Below are positions 24,853 through 32,478 of a stretch of DNA of 64,000 bases, piece after piece. Where the stretch lies: NCBI RefSeq assembly GCF_012274265.1, contig NZ_JAANYY010000002.1, positions 1,488,001 through 1,552,000 of the forward strand, in the 5' to 3' direction. Below the pieces are notes generated by a model. The model had not been told where the DNA came from, did no database searches, and worked only from the letters and a program-made list of their open reading frames with translations. The position numbers and the translations under genes are program-made. The first letter of the stretch is position 1, and each line of letters opens with the position of its first letter. This DNA comes from Sphingopyxis microcysteis (lineage in GTDB: Bacteria; Pseudomonadota; Alphaproteobacteria; Sphingomonadales; Sphingomonadaceae).

Positions 24853-26126
24853 CAGCGGCTGATCCGCAGCTGGCCGCCGCCCTCCTGCACCGTAAAGCCG
24901 CGCGCGGCGAGCGCGACGCGGAGCGCGGCAAGATCGCCGCGGAAGGTTACGCGCATCACCGAGGTGCCGCCGAGCGCGAGGCTGGTCGTCGACGCCGACT
25001 GGACCCCCGCGACGCCCGAAACCGCGCGCTCGGTCGCGGTGACCGAATCGACGTCGGGCGAGCTGTACTGGACGGTGAAGCTTTGCACCCCGGCGGCGGC
25101 GGTTACCGGCACGCTGCTGTCGGTTTCGGCGGGCAGCGCATCTTCGTCGGTGGCGAGCGTTTCTTCGGGCAAATCTTCGCGTTCGACCGGCTTTTCCAGC
25201 ACAAGATAGGTGTCGGTCCGAAGCACGCCCGCAGCGAGCGCGTCGATATAGATGCGGTCCATCCGGGCAACCGCCTTTTCCATCATGTCGGGCAGCGCCG
25301 CGGGGCTGGGTCCGGTCATCGTGAAGCTGGAAATCAGCTTGCTGTCGGGGCCGAAGCGCGCGGTGAAATAGCCTTTGATCGGGCCGCCGGGATAGCTGTA
25401 TTCGACGCGCGCAATCGGCGTCAGCACGTCGGCGGCGCCATATTGGTCGAGGATCACGCGCCACCACACGCGGCCGCGACGCCCGGTCTGTCCTGCGTTG
25501 ATCAGCAGGGTGTCGGCGCCAGTGCCCGCGGTGCGGACATAGTCGATCGCACTTTGCCCCGTATTATATTCGGCCCACGCGCGCTGCCACGCGCTGCGCT
25601 GTTCGAACACTTGCGGGATGCCGTCGATCGAATAGACGGGAATGACGAGCAAGGGCGGCGAGCGGAGCGTGCGGCCGCTGACGCCCAGAATCTGACCGGC
25701 GCGCACGCGGTCGAACTGGACGCCGAGGCGCGCGACATAGCGGCGCGGGCCGATCTGCTCTTCCTCGACAACGATTGCGGTGACGATGCCGTCGAGCACC
25801 GAATCGCCGAGCGCGGGGCCGTCGCTGCCGTTCAATTTGCGATAGAGCTGAGCCCAGCCCTTGCGCTGCGCCTCGCGCCAGCCCTTGGTGCGCGCATCGT
25901 CGGCATTGTCGCCGGTGACGTCGACGAGGATACCGCTGGCGAGGAAATCGCCGCTGCTGTTGATCGGAGTGATGCCGCGATTGCCGCGGGTGATCTGACC
26001 GTCAACGATGCCCGCGAGCAAAATCGCGAAGAACAGGCCGATAAGGGCCGCCCAGCGCCAGTCACGGGGCGCCAGCGAGCGAGGGAAAAGGCTCGGGGCG
26101 AAGCGGGGAAAGGCAGCCGAAGTCAT
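24852..26126 (-). CDS. DUF2066-like exported protein upstream of hdaA
   Basis: The 424-residue protein has one N-terminal membrane helix ([19 protein letters not shown]), then a DUF2066-type region with [23 protein letters not shown] and [21 protein letters not shown]-terminal ferredoxin-like segment (about residues 350-424, [19 protein letters not shown]) recalls heavy-metal-associated domains but without a CxxC motif. Function is unknown. Genes of this type commonly precede hda-like genes in Alphaproteobacteria, as here, where the stop overlaps the hdaA start. It is divergent from purM with an 85-base shared promoter region. Confidence 0.8.
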   Translation of the reverse strand: MTSAAFPRFAPSLFPRSLAPRDWRWAALIGLFFAILLAGIVDGQITRGNRGITPINSSGDFLASGILVDVTGDNADDARTKGWREAQRKGWAQLYRKLNGSDGPALGDSVLDGIVTAIVVEEEQIGPRRYVARLGVQFDRVRAGQILGVSGRTLRSPPLLVIPVYSIDGIPQVFEQRSAWQRAWAEYNTGQSAIDYVRTAGTGADTLLINAGQTGRRGRVWWRVILDQYGAADVLTPIARVEYSYPGGPIKGYFTARFGPDSKLISSFTMTGPSPAALPDMMEKAVARMDRIYIDALAAGVLRTDTYLVLEKPVEREDLPEETLATDEDALPAETDSSVPVTAAAGVQSFTVQYSSPDVDSVTATERAVSGVAGVQSASTTSLALGGTSVMRVTFRGDLAALRVALAARGFTVQEGGGQLRISR

Positions 26127-26211
26127 ATCTTCTCTATGCTCTGCCCAAAAGCGTGGCCCCGGACAAGGAAATCATGGCATTTCGTGGCCAGAGTCGTTAG
26201 TCGCGCTGGCC

Positions 26212-27318
26212 ATGGATTCCAAGCACAACTCACCCGCCTCCTACACATATGCGCAGGCTGGCGTATCGATCGAAACCGGCAACGCGCTGGTCCGTGCCAT
26301 TGCCCCGCTCGCCCGCGCGACGCGCCGTCCCGGTGCCGATGCCGACCTTGGCGGTTTTGGCGGCTTTTTCGACCTGAAGGCCGCGGGCTTCAATGACCCT
26401 CTGCTGGTCGCCGCAAACGACGGCGTGGGAACAAAGCTCAAGCTTGCGATCGAATCGGGCAAGCATGACGGGGTCGGGATCGACCTCGTCGCCATGTGCG
26501 CGAACGACCTGATCGTGCAGGGCGCCGAGCCGCTGTTTTTCCTCGATTATTATGCGACCGGCAAGCTCGACAACGATGTTGCGACCGACGTCGTCGCAAG
26601 CATCGCAGAAGGCTGCAAGCAGGCTGGCTGCGCGCTGATCGGTGGCGAAACCGCCGAGATGCCGGGGATGTATTCGGACGGCGATTATGACCTTGCGGGC
26701 TTTTGCGTTGGCGCGGTCGAGCGCGACCAGGTGCTGACCGCCGACAAGGTGGCGGCGGGCGACGTCATCCTCGGCCTTGCCTCGTCGGGGGTACATTCGA
26801 ACGGCTTTTCGCTCGTGCGCCGATTGGCCGCCGACAAGGGGTGGAAACTCGACCGCCCTGCCCTGTTCGACCAGAATATCCTGTTGATCGACGCGCTGAT
26901 GGCGCCGACGCGGATCTATGTGAGGAGCCTGCTCCCGCTGGTAAAGACCGGCAAGATCCATGCGCTCGCGCACATCACCGGCGGCGGCCTGCTCGAAAAT
27001 ATCCCGCGCGTGCTGCCGAAAATCCTGCACGCGCATGTCGATGCCGACGCATGGGACCAGCCGCGACTGATGGCGTTCCTGCAGGCGCAGGGGAACATCG
27101 AGCCCGAGGAAATGGCGCGCACCTTCAACTGCGGGATCGGCATGGCGGTGGTCGTTAGCGAGGGCGATGTTGCCGAGGTGACCGCAGCGCTGGAAGCCGC
27201 GGGCGAGACGGTCCACCGGATCGGGCATATCGCCGCGGGCGAAAAAGGCTGCACCGTCACCGGCAGCGCCGAGACTTGGAGCGCGATGGGGGCATGGAGC
27301 GCGACGCATAATGGATAA
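26212..27318 (+). CDS. purM: phosphoribosylformylglycinamidine cyclo-ligase
   Basis: PurM (AIR synthetase) closes the imidazole ring in step five of purine synthesis, using ATP. The 368-residue product starts [20 protein letters not shown]. Conserved stretches include [12 protein letters not shown] near residue 70, [15 protein letters not shown] near 140, [13 protein letters not shown] near 193 and [14 protein letters not shown] near 255. A longer upstream reading is antisense to the divergent gene and rejected. It is followed by a repeat and then purN, the usual purMN order. Confidence 0.97.
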   Translation: MDSKHNSPASYTYAQAGVSIETGNALVRAIAPLARATRRPGADADLGGFGGFFDLKAAGFNDPLLVAANDGVGTKLKLAIESGKHDGVGIDLVAMCANDLIVQGAEPLFFLDYYATGKLDNDVATDVVASIAEGCKQAGCALIGGETAEMPGMYSDGDYDLAGFCVGAVERDQVLTADKVAAGDVILGLASSGVHSNGFSLVRRLAADKGWKLDRPALFDQNILLIDALMAPTRIYVRSLLPLVKTGKIHALAHITGGGLLENIPRVLPKILHAHVDADAWDQPRLMAFLQAQGNIEPEEMARTFNCGIGMAVVVSEGDVAEVTAALEAAGETVHRIGHIAAGEKGCTVTGSAETWSAMGAWSATHNG

Positions 27319-27319
27319 T

Positions 27320-27455
27320 ATCCTCCCTGTTGCGCAGCAATGGGGAGGTGGCAGCCCCGCAGGGGCTGACGGAGGGGCAGGTAGCGCGGCGTTTTCGCCC
27401 CTCCACCACGCCCTTCGGGCGCGCTCCCCCTCCCCATGCTTCGCGCAGGGAGGAT
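27320..27455. repeat. ATCCTCCCTG inverted-repeat element, copy 1
   Basis: About 136 bases with inverted ends: left arm 27320-27348 (ATCCTCCCTGTTGCGC...), right arm 27429-27455 ending GCAGGGAGGAT. Inside is GGTGGCAGCCCCGCAGGG and GACGGAGGGGC with its inverse. A second copy lies at 52587-52721. It fills the gap between purM and purN, starting 2 bases after the purM stop. The GGGAGG at its right end serves as the ribosome site of purN. Confidence 0.9.
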
Positions 27456-27459
27456 TGGC

Positions 27460-28407
27460 GTGAAAGCCAAAGTCGCCGTCCTGATCTCCGGCGCCGGAAC
27501 CAATATGGCAGCGCTGCTCTATGCCGCGAAGGCCGCCGATTGCCCCTATGAGATCGTGTTGGTTGCCAGCAACAATCCCGACGCTCCCGGTCTTGCCATT
27601 GCCGAAGCCGAGGGCATCGCAACGTGGAGCCTCTCGCACAAGGGCATGGCCCGCGACGCATTCGACGCGCTTGTCGACGCCGAACTGCGCAAAGCCAAGG
27701 CCGACTTTGTCGCGCTCGCGGGCTATATGCGCATCCTGAGCGACGATTTCGTTGCGCGCTGGGCGGGCAAGATGCTCAACATCCACCCCAGCCTGCTGCC
27801 GCGCTACAAGGGACTCGACACCCATCAGCGAGCGATCGACGCGGGCGACAAAATTGGCGGGTGCAGCGTCCACATCGTCACCCCCGGGGTCGACGACGGC
27901 CCGGTGCTGGCGCAGACGCCGGTCGCGATCTTGCCCGGCGACACCGTCGAAACCCTTGCCGCACGCGTGCGGATTGCCGAGCATCAGCTCTATCCGCCGA
28001 CCCTCGCCGCCTTCGTCACGCGCGAACGATCGCCCGACTATCTGCGCGCCCGCGTGCGCGATCTGGCGATGGCTTTGCCCGAGGCGGACGAAGTCTTATC
28101 CCACGGCATGCCCTGCTTCGGGATCGTAAAGGGCAAGAAATTCGCCTATTTCACTGAGGACCACCATGGCGACGGCAAGATCGCGCTGCTGGTGAAGATC
28201 AGCGGCGCCGAGGAGCAGGCGATGCTGATCGAGCTCGACGAAGATCGCTATTACCGCCCCGCCTATTTCGGCGACGGCTGGGTCGGCATCCGCCTCGACC
28301 TCGGCGACACCGATTGGGATGCAATCGGCGAGTGGCTGCGCAAGAGCTGGCTGGCGGTGGCGCCGAAGAAGCTGGGCGGGCTGATGGCGGTCGCGGAAGA
28401 CTTCTGA
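27460..28407 (+). CDS. purN: GAR transformylase (PurN) fused to an MmcQ/YjbR-like domain
   Basis: PurN formylates glycinamide ribonucleotide using 10-formyl-THF, step three of purine synthesis. The start is GTG at 27460, with GGGAGG 6 bases upstream. The N-terminal 190 residues are PurN: VLISGAGTNMAAL, the catalytic NIHPSLLPRYKG and SVHIVTPGVDDGPV. The C-terminal 115 residues (HGMPCFGIVKGKKFAYFTED ... SWLAVAPKKL) match the fold of MmcQ/YjbR or DUF1801-like DNA-binding-type proteins, normally separate. Length 315 against about 200-220 for PurN alone supports a true fusion with no stop or frameshift between. The role of the added domain is unknown. Confidence 0.9.
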   Translation: MKAKVAVLISGAGTNMAALLYAAKAADCPYEIVLVASNNPDAPGLAIAEAEGIATWSLSHKGMARDAFDALVDAELRKAKADFVALAGYMRILSDDFVARWAGKMLNIHPSLLPRYKGLDTHQRAIDAGDKIGGCSVHIVTPGVDDGPVLAQTPVAILPGDTVETLAARVRIAEHQLYPPTLAAFVTRERSPDYLRARVRDLAMALPEADEVLSHGMPCFGIVKGKKFAYFTEDHHGDGKIALLVKISGAEEQAMLIELDEDRYYRPAYFGDGWVGIRLDLGDTDWDAIGEWLRKSWLAVAPKKLGGLMAVAEDF

Positions 28408-28451
28408 CTGGCGATAGGTGGCCGTTAAGCAATTTTGGATATTGCGGGCCG

Positions 28452-29099
28452 ATGCAAATCCAAAGCTCGAAATCGAACGAAAACTGGCGCGAAGCTCAGC
28501 AGGCGCGCATATCGCTATGGATACGCGAAACCGTAAAAGGGTGGATCTATTTCGATAGCGAGTGCCATGCCCGGCTATTGACGACAGACGAAGCCCGGAA
28601 GCTGGAGCGCGAAGCCAATCGATTGCTCGACCGCCATAGCGAACGAGAGTTCACCGCCAGCGCGATTGTCGCGATCCTCTCCATCCTGGGCTTGATCTCG
28701 GTCGGCGCCGCCGCCTATTTTACCGGCTGGACGACCGTGGTCGCAGCCGCATCGGCATTGCTCTTCTTCGCGGCATCGGCCTGTGAAGCCACGCGTTATG
28801 AGCGCGACCTGCGCGCGTGGCGGCACTCGGTCTCGGAAAGGTTCCAGCATCGCCCCGTTGTGGAAGCGAGCTATGCAAGCCACCACCGCCGGCACAATCT
28901 GTTCAAATACGCCGTCCTTGCGACCGTCGGCATTTGCTGGGCCGTCGGCAGCTGGTTCATGATTTCGGCCCCCGGATCGCCGGTCGTCTATCTTTTCCTG
29001 GTCGCCGGTTGCGTATTGCCCTTCCCCCTCAATGCCTTGGCTCGCCGCGTCGACGCGACGCACCGAAGACGCAAATGGTTCGACGAACGTCCGGCCTAG
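28452..29099 (+). CDS. membrane protein with two to four helices, unknown function
   Basis: The 215-residue protein starts MQIQSSKSNENWREAQQARIS. A soluble N-terminal 75 residues (a charged, coiled-coil-prone stretch DEARKLEREANRLLDRHSERE) precede a pair of membrane helices at about 75-115. A basic soluble loop follows, then another hydrophobic pair at about 155-200. No family recognised. It is 44 bases after purN on the same strand but in different style, with no strong ribosome site, so it may be a separate unit. Confidence 0.65.
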   Translation: MQIQSSKSNENWREAQQARISLWIRETVKGWIYFDSECHARLLTTDEARKLEREANRLLDRHSEREFTASAIVAILSILGLISVGAAAYFTGWTTVVAAASALLFFAASACEATRYERDLRAWRHSVSERFQHRPVVEASYASHHRRHNLFKYAVLATVGICWAVGSWFMISAPGSPVVYLFLVAGCVLPFPLNALARRVDATHRRRKWFDERPA

Positions 29100-29145
29100 A
29101 GCGGAACGCAAACATATTCGTGACGTCGGGTTCGCGGGTCCGAAC

Positions 29146-29175
29146 GAAAAAGGCCGCCAGATCGCTCCGGCGGCC
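29146..29175 (-). terminator. rho-independent terminator of ndk
   Basis: A 7-base perfect stem (GGCCGCC at 29152-29158 and GGCGGCC at 29169-29175) with a 10-base loop is followed on the minus strand by a T-run. It lies about 30 bases past the ndk stop. Confidence 0.9.
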
Positions 29176-29202
29176 CCTTCATTTCGGCTTTGCCTGTGTC
29201 GT

Positions 29203-29625
29203 TTAGCCGACGATTTCTTCGGGCTTGAAGAAGTACGCGATTTCGATCGCGGCGTTTTCGTCGCTGTCCGAACCGTGCACCGTGTTCGCTTCGATGCTTT
29301 CGGCGAGTTCCTTGCGGATCGTGCCGGGTGCGGCGTCCTTGGGGTTGGTGGCGCCCATGATGTCGCGGTTGCGCTGCATTGCGTCTTCACCTTCCAGAAC
29401 CTGGACGACGACCGGGCCGCTGATCATGAAGTCGACGAGTTCGCCGAAGAAGGGGCGTTCCTTGTGGACGGCATAGAAGCCCTCGGCCTGTTCGCGGCTC
29501 ATGTGGATGCGCTTCGACGCGACGACGCGCAGGCCGGCGTCCTCCAGCATCTTGGTGACGGCGCCGGTCAGGTTGCGACGCGTGGCGTCGGGCTTGATGA
29601 TCGAAAAAGTGCGGGTGACCGCCAT
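29203..29625 (-). CDS. ndk: nucleoside diphosphate kinase
   Basis: Ndk balances NTP and dNTP pools by phosphate transfer through a phospho-His. The 140-residue protein starts [18 protein letters not shown] and has the catalytic His motif NTVHGSDS near residue 117, with the Lys of IIKPDA and Arg residues of the nucleotide site in place. A GGGAGCTTCC-type region with GGAGC precedes the ATG. Single-gene unit with its own terminator. Confidence 0.98.
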   Translation of the reverse strand: MAVTRTFSIIKPDATRRNLTGAVTKMLEDAGLRVVASKRIHMSREQAEGFYAVHKERPFFGELVDFMISGPVVVQVLEGEDAMQRNRDIMGATNPKDAAPGTIRKELAESIEANTVHGSDSDENAAIEIAYFFKPEEIVG

Positions 29626-29725
29626 GGGGGAAGCTCCTGTGTTGTTATGGTCTGCGATGCGCGCGCCTCTAGCCGCGCTTTCGCGCCGCCGCAAGGTCGG
29701 AGAGTGTACCCCGTACGGGCGCGCG

Positions 29726-30250
29726 TCAGCCGCCGCCGTGGGTGATGGTGCCGTTCACTTGCGATCCGGTTTGCGTGGCCGTGATCTGCACCCCGCCCTG
29801 GCCGTCGCCGGATTTTTCAGCGCCGATGATCATGGTATCGCCGCTCTTGATCTCGCTGGTGACCTTCATGCCCGCCGCTTCGGCCTGTTTGCGGAAATGC
29901 GCGATGACATCGGCGGCCTTGGCATCAACCTCGAAACTGGCCATCCCGCCGGTGCCCTCGGTGCCGCTGGCCGAAAAACCTCCGGTTATCTTCGAGCCTG
30001 GATAGGGGGCAAAGCCGGCCGGGAGTTTGGCGTTGCCCGCGCCGCCGCCGAACACCATCTCGCCGTCTTCGGTCTTGATGCTGACCTTGCCGCTCTCGCC
30101 GTCGTCGCTGCTGGTAATCTTGTAATCGGCGGTCTGCCCGGTTTCCGGATCAGTGTAAGTGCCGCTGGCAACTTCGGACTCCGATTTCGAACCGCAAGCG
30201 GCAAGGAGCAGCGCGCTGGCCGCCAGGGCGATAACGGAAATTCTGGTCAT
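29726..30250 (-). CDS. putative lipoprotein
   Basis: The 174-residue protein has a lipoprotein signal ending LLLAAC (Cys19), so it is expected to be lipidated and membrane-anchored. The mature part is Gly/Ser/Thr-rich, with beta-strand-like segments ([33 protein letters not shown]), a [10 protein letters not shown] stretch and a helix [16 protein letters not shown]. This matches small envelope lipoproteins common in this group that I cannot name. It lies between ndk and holC. Confidence 0.8.
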   Translation of the reverse strand: MTRISVIALAASALLLAACGSKSESEVASGTYTDPETGQTADYKITSSDDGESGKVSIKTEDGEMVFGGGAGNAKLPAGFAPYPGSKITGGFSASGTEGTGGMASFEVDAKAADVIAHFRKQAEAAGMKVTSEIKSGDTMIIGAEKSGDGQGGVQITATQTGSQVNGTITHGGG

Positions 30251-30322
30251 GATCGGCTCCCGTTGCTGATTATCCTGATCCGTGCCACCGCGCGCGCAAT
30301 CGCGCGGTGACCCTCGTCACAC

Positions 30323-30772
30323 TCACGGCCCCTCCGACCAGCGGCCGTTTTCGTCCTGTTTCCAGAAGCGGTTATCGATGTCGTCGCGCGCGGCAAGCGT
30401 GCGCCAGAGTGTACGAGCGTCGTCGATGCGGCTGTTGTCGAACATCAGAAAGCTGCGGTCGAACACCAACGCCTCGTCGCGCCATTCGCCGTCGGCAAGC
30501 ACGACATGCGTTGCGCCGTTAGCGACTGCCGCGTCGAATGTGCCCGAAATCAGAATAGGCTCGATTGCCGCGTCGGGCGATCCCGCATGGCCATGCGGCA
30601 GGAAGCTGGCAGGCTGCAACGTCCACAGCGCGTCATCAATCGACTGCCGCTGCATCGCAGGCGCGGCAACCACCAGCAAGCGGTCGCCGTTCGCCAAAAC
30701 GCGCGCCGCGATAGCGGGGAGAACCCGTTCAACCGGGTCGCGGGTCAGCCGGTAGAAGTCGACGCGCAGCAC
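30323..30772 (-). CDS. holC: DNA polymerase III subunit chi
   Basis: Chi links the clamp-loader psi subunit to SSB. The 149-residue protein has the family pattern: VDFYRLTRDPVERVLPAIAA at the start, NGDRLLVVAA, the DDALWTL and SFLPHGHA stretch, and a C-terminal WKQDENGRW segment. It follows pepA on the same strand (the usual pepA-holC pairing in proteobacteria), separated by a small hairpin repeat. Confidence 0.9.
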   Translation of the reverse strand: MLRVDFYRLTRDPVERVLPAIAARVLANGDRLLVVAAPAMQRQSIDDALWTLQPASFLPHGHAGSPDAAIEPILISGTFDAAVANGATHVVLADGEWRDEALVFDRSFLMFDNSRIDDARTLWRTLAARDDIDNRFWKQDENGRWSEGP

Positions 30773-30801
30773 GTAATTCTCCGCTCAGCCTCTCATCGAA
30801 A

Positions 30802-30856
30802 CCCTGAGCCTGTCGAAGGGTGCCTATCTGAAAAGCGCCCTTCGACAGGCTCAGGG
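30802..30856. repeat. perfect 19-base inverted repeat, CCCTGAGCCTGTCGAAGGG type
   Basis: Arms at 30802-30820 and 30838-30856 are exact inverses, with a 17-base loop. It lies between pepA and holC on the minus strand. A related half-element (CCTCAGCTTGTCGAAGGGG) lies near 1977-1995, next to the PspC gene. Confidence 0.92.
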
Positions 30857-30876
30857 CTACGGTAGTTACCCATCGA

Positions 30877-32346
30877 TCAACCCTCGTGGTTCTCGGCAAT
30901 GTAACGGTCGAGCAGACGCACTCCGTAGCCCGTCGCTCCCTTCGCCCACACCGGCCCGTCCTTGTCCGACCAGGCCGTACCGGCGATGTCGAGGTGCGCC
31001 CAGGCGACGCCCTCATCGACGAAGCGTTTCAGGAACTGCGCCGCGGTGATCGAACCGCCCTCGCGCGGGCCGATATTTTTCATGTCGGCGATCGGGCTGT
31101 CGATCAGCTTGTCATAGGCCGCCGAGAGGGGAAAGCGCCACAGCTTGTTATTGCTCGTCTCGCCTGCGCCGATCAGCTTGTCCGCGAGCGCGTCGTCATT
31201 GGCAAAGATGCCCGCATATTCGTGCCCGAGCGAGATCACCATGGCGCCGGTCAGCGTCGCGAGATCGACGACGACCTTCGGCGAATACATTTTCTGCGCC
31301 CACGTGATCGCGTCGCACAGCACCAGCCGCCCCTCGGCGTCGGTGTTGAGTACTTCGACCGTCTGGCCCGACATCGTCGAGACAATGTCGCCGGGGCGCA
31401 TCGCATTGCCGTCGGGCATGTTCTCGACCAGCCCAACCACGCCGACGACGTTCGCCTTGGCCTTGCGCCCGGCAATCGCCTTCATCGCGCCTGCGACGGC
31501 ACCTGCGCCGCCCATGTCCCATTTCATCATGTCCATGCCGGGGCCGGGCTTCAGACTGATCCCGCCAGTGTCGAAGGTCACGCCCTTGCCGATGAATACC
31601 ACCGGCTTGTCGCCGTCCTTGCCCCCGTTCCAGCGCATCGCGAGCAGCCGCGGCGGACGCGTCGAACCCTGCGCGACGCCGAGCAGCGCCCCCATACCGA
31701 GCGCCTGCATCTGGCGTTCATCGAGCACCTCGATTTCGACGCCAAGCTCGGCAAGATGCTGGCAGCGTTCGACGAAGCTTTCGGGATAGAGGATATTCGG
31801 CGGTTCGGCGACGAGCGTCTGGGTCAGGGCGACACCATCGGCGATGGCTTCATTCACCGCCCAGCGTGCCGTCAGGTCGCGGTGCGGCGACGCGATGGAC
31901 AGCGACTTGAGGCTGGGCTTTGCGTTGTCGGCAAGCCGCGTGCGATAAGTGTCGATCCGCCAGTTCCGCAGCTTTGCGCCCATGGCGAACGCCAGCACAT
32001 CCTCTTCATCGACCGCGCCCGCGCTTGCAAAGTCGACATGGACGGCCGCGGCTCCGCTGGTCTGCAAGCGCGCGGTCAGCGCACCGCCCGCGCGTTCGAG
32101 GTCGTGCACCGAGCCCTCGCCGATCCCGACGAGCAGCAGGCGCAGTACGCGCCCGCCATCGACCGCGGCGGTTTCGGCAATCCCGCCCGCCGCGCCCTCG
32201 AACCGCGCCTGCGCCGCGGCGCCACCCAGCAACGCACCGTGCGGCTCGCCCAGCGCCTGTACGAAGGCGTTCAGCTCGCCCTTGCGGACCGGAAAAGCGA
32301 CGACGTCGGCAGACGCATCGATTTGCGCGACAAAGTGAATGTCCAT
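30877..32346 (-). CDS. pepA: leucyl aminopeptidase
   Basis: PepA is a two-metal aminopeptidase of family M17 that removes N-terminal residues from peptides. The 489-residue protein has the metal-binding core: FIGKGVTFDTGGISLKPG near residue 255, MKWDMGGAG near 275 and the signature NTDAEGRLVL near 335. The N-terminal domain is the usual variable one. It is divergent from lptD with a 132-base shared promoter region. Confidence 0.97.
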   Translation of the reverse strand: MDIHFVAQIDASADVVAFPVRKGELNAFVQALGEPHGALLGGAAAQARFEGAAGGIAETAAVDGGRVLRLLLVGIGEGSVHDLERAGGALTARLQTSGAAAVHVDFASAGAVDEEDVLAFAMGAKLRNWRIDTYRTRLADNAKPSLKSLSIASPHRDLTARWAVNEAIADGVALTQTLVAEPPNILYPESFVERCQHLAELGVEIEVLDERQMQALGMGALLGVAQGSTRPPRLLAMRWNGGKDGDKPVVFIGKGVTFDTGGISLKPGPGMDMMKWDMGGAGAVAGAMKAIAGRKAKANVVGVVGLVENMPDGNAMRPGDIVSTMSGQTVEVLNTDAEGRLVLCDAITWAQKMYSPKVVVDLATLTGAMVISLGHEYAGIFANDDALADKLIGAGETSNNKLWRFPLSAAYDKLIDSPIADMKNIGPREGGSITAAQFLKRFVDEGVAWAHLDIAGTAWSDKDGPVWAKGATGYGVRLLDRYIAENHEG

Positions 32347-32478
32347 TCGGTAACTCTCTTATGCGAAGATTGATTGCAACGTGCGGGACCGATAGGGGTT
32401 TCGCTTGCGAGTTGCAAAAACAAAGCAGCCGGTCCAACCCGGGCGGACGCGATCGATCAAGTGGGACAAAGTGATTAA

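Noticed and set aside
28575..29390. A 271-residue minus-strand reading overlapping ndk and the membrane protein
   Set aside because: Starts out of frame inside ndk and runs antisense to the plus-strand membrane gene, which has a better composition and helices.
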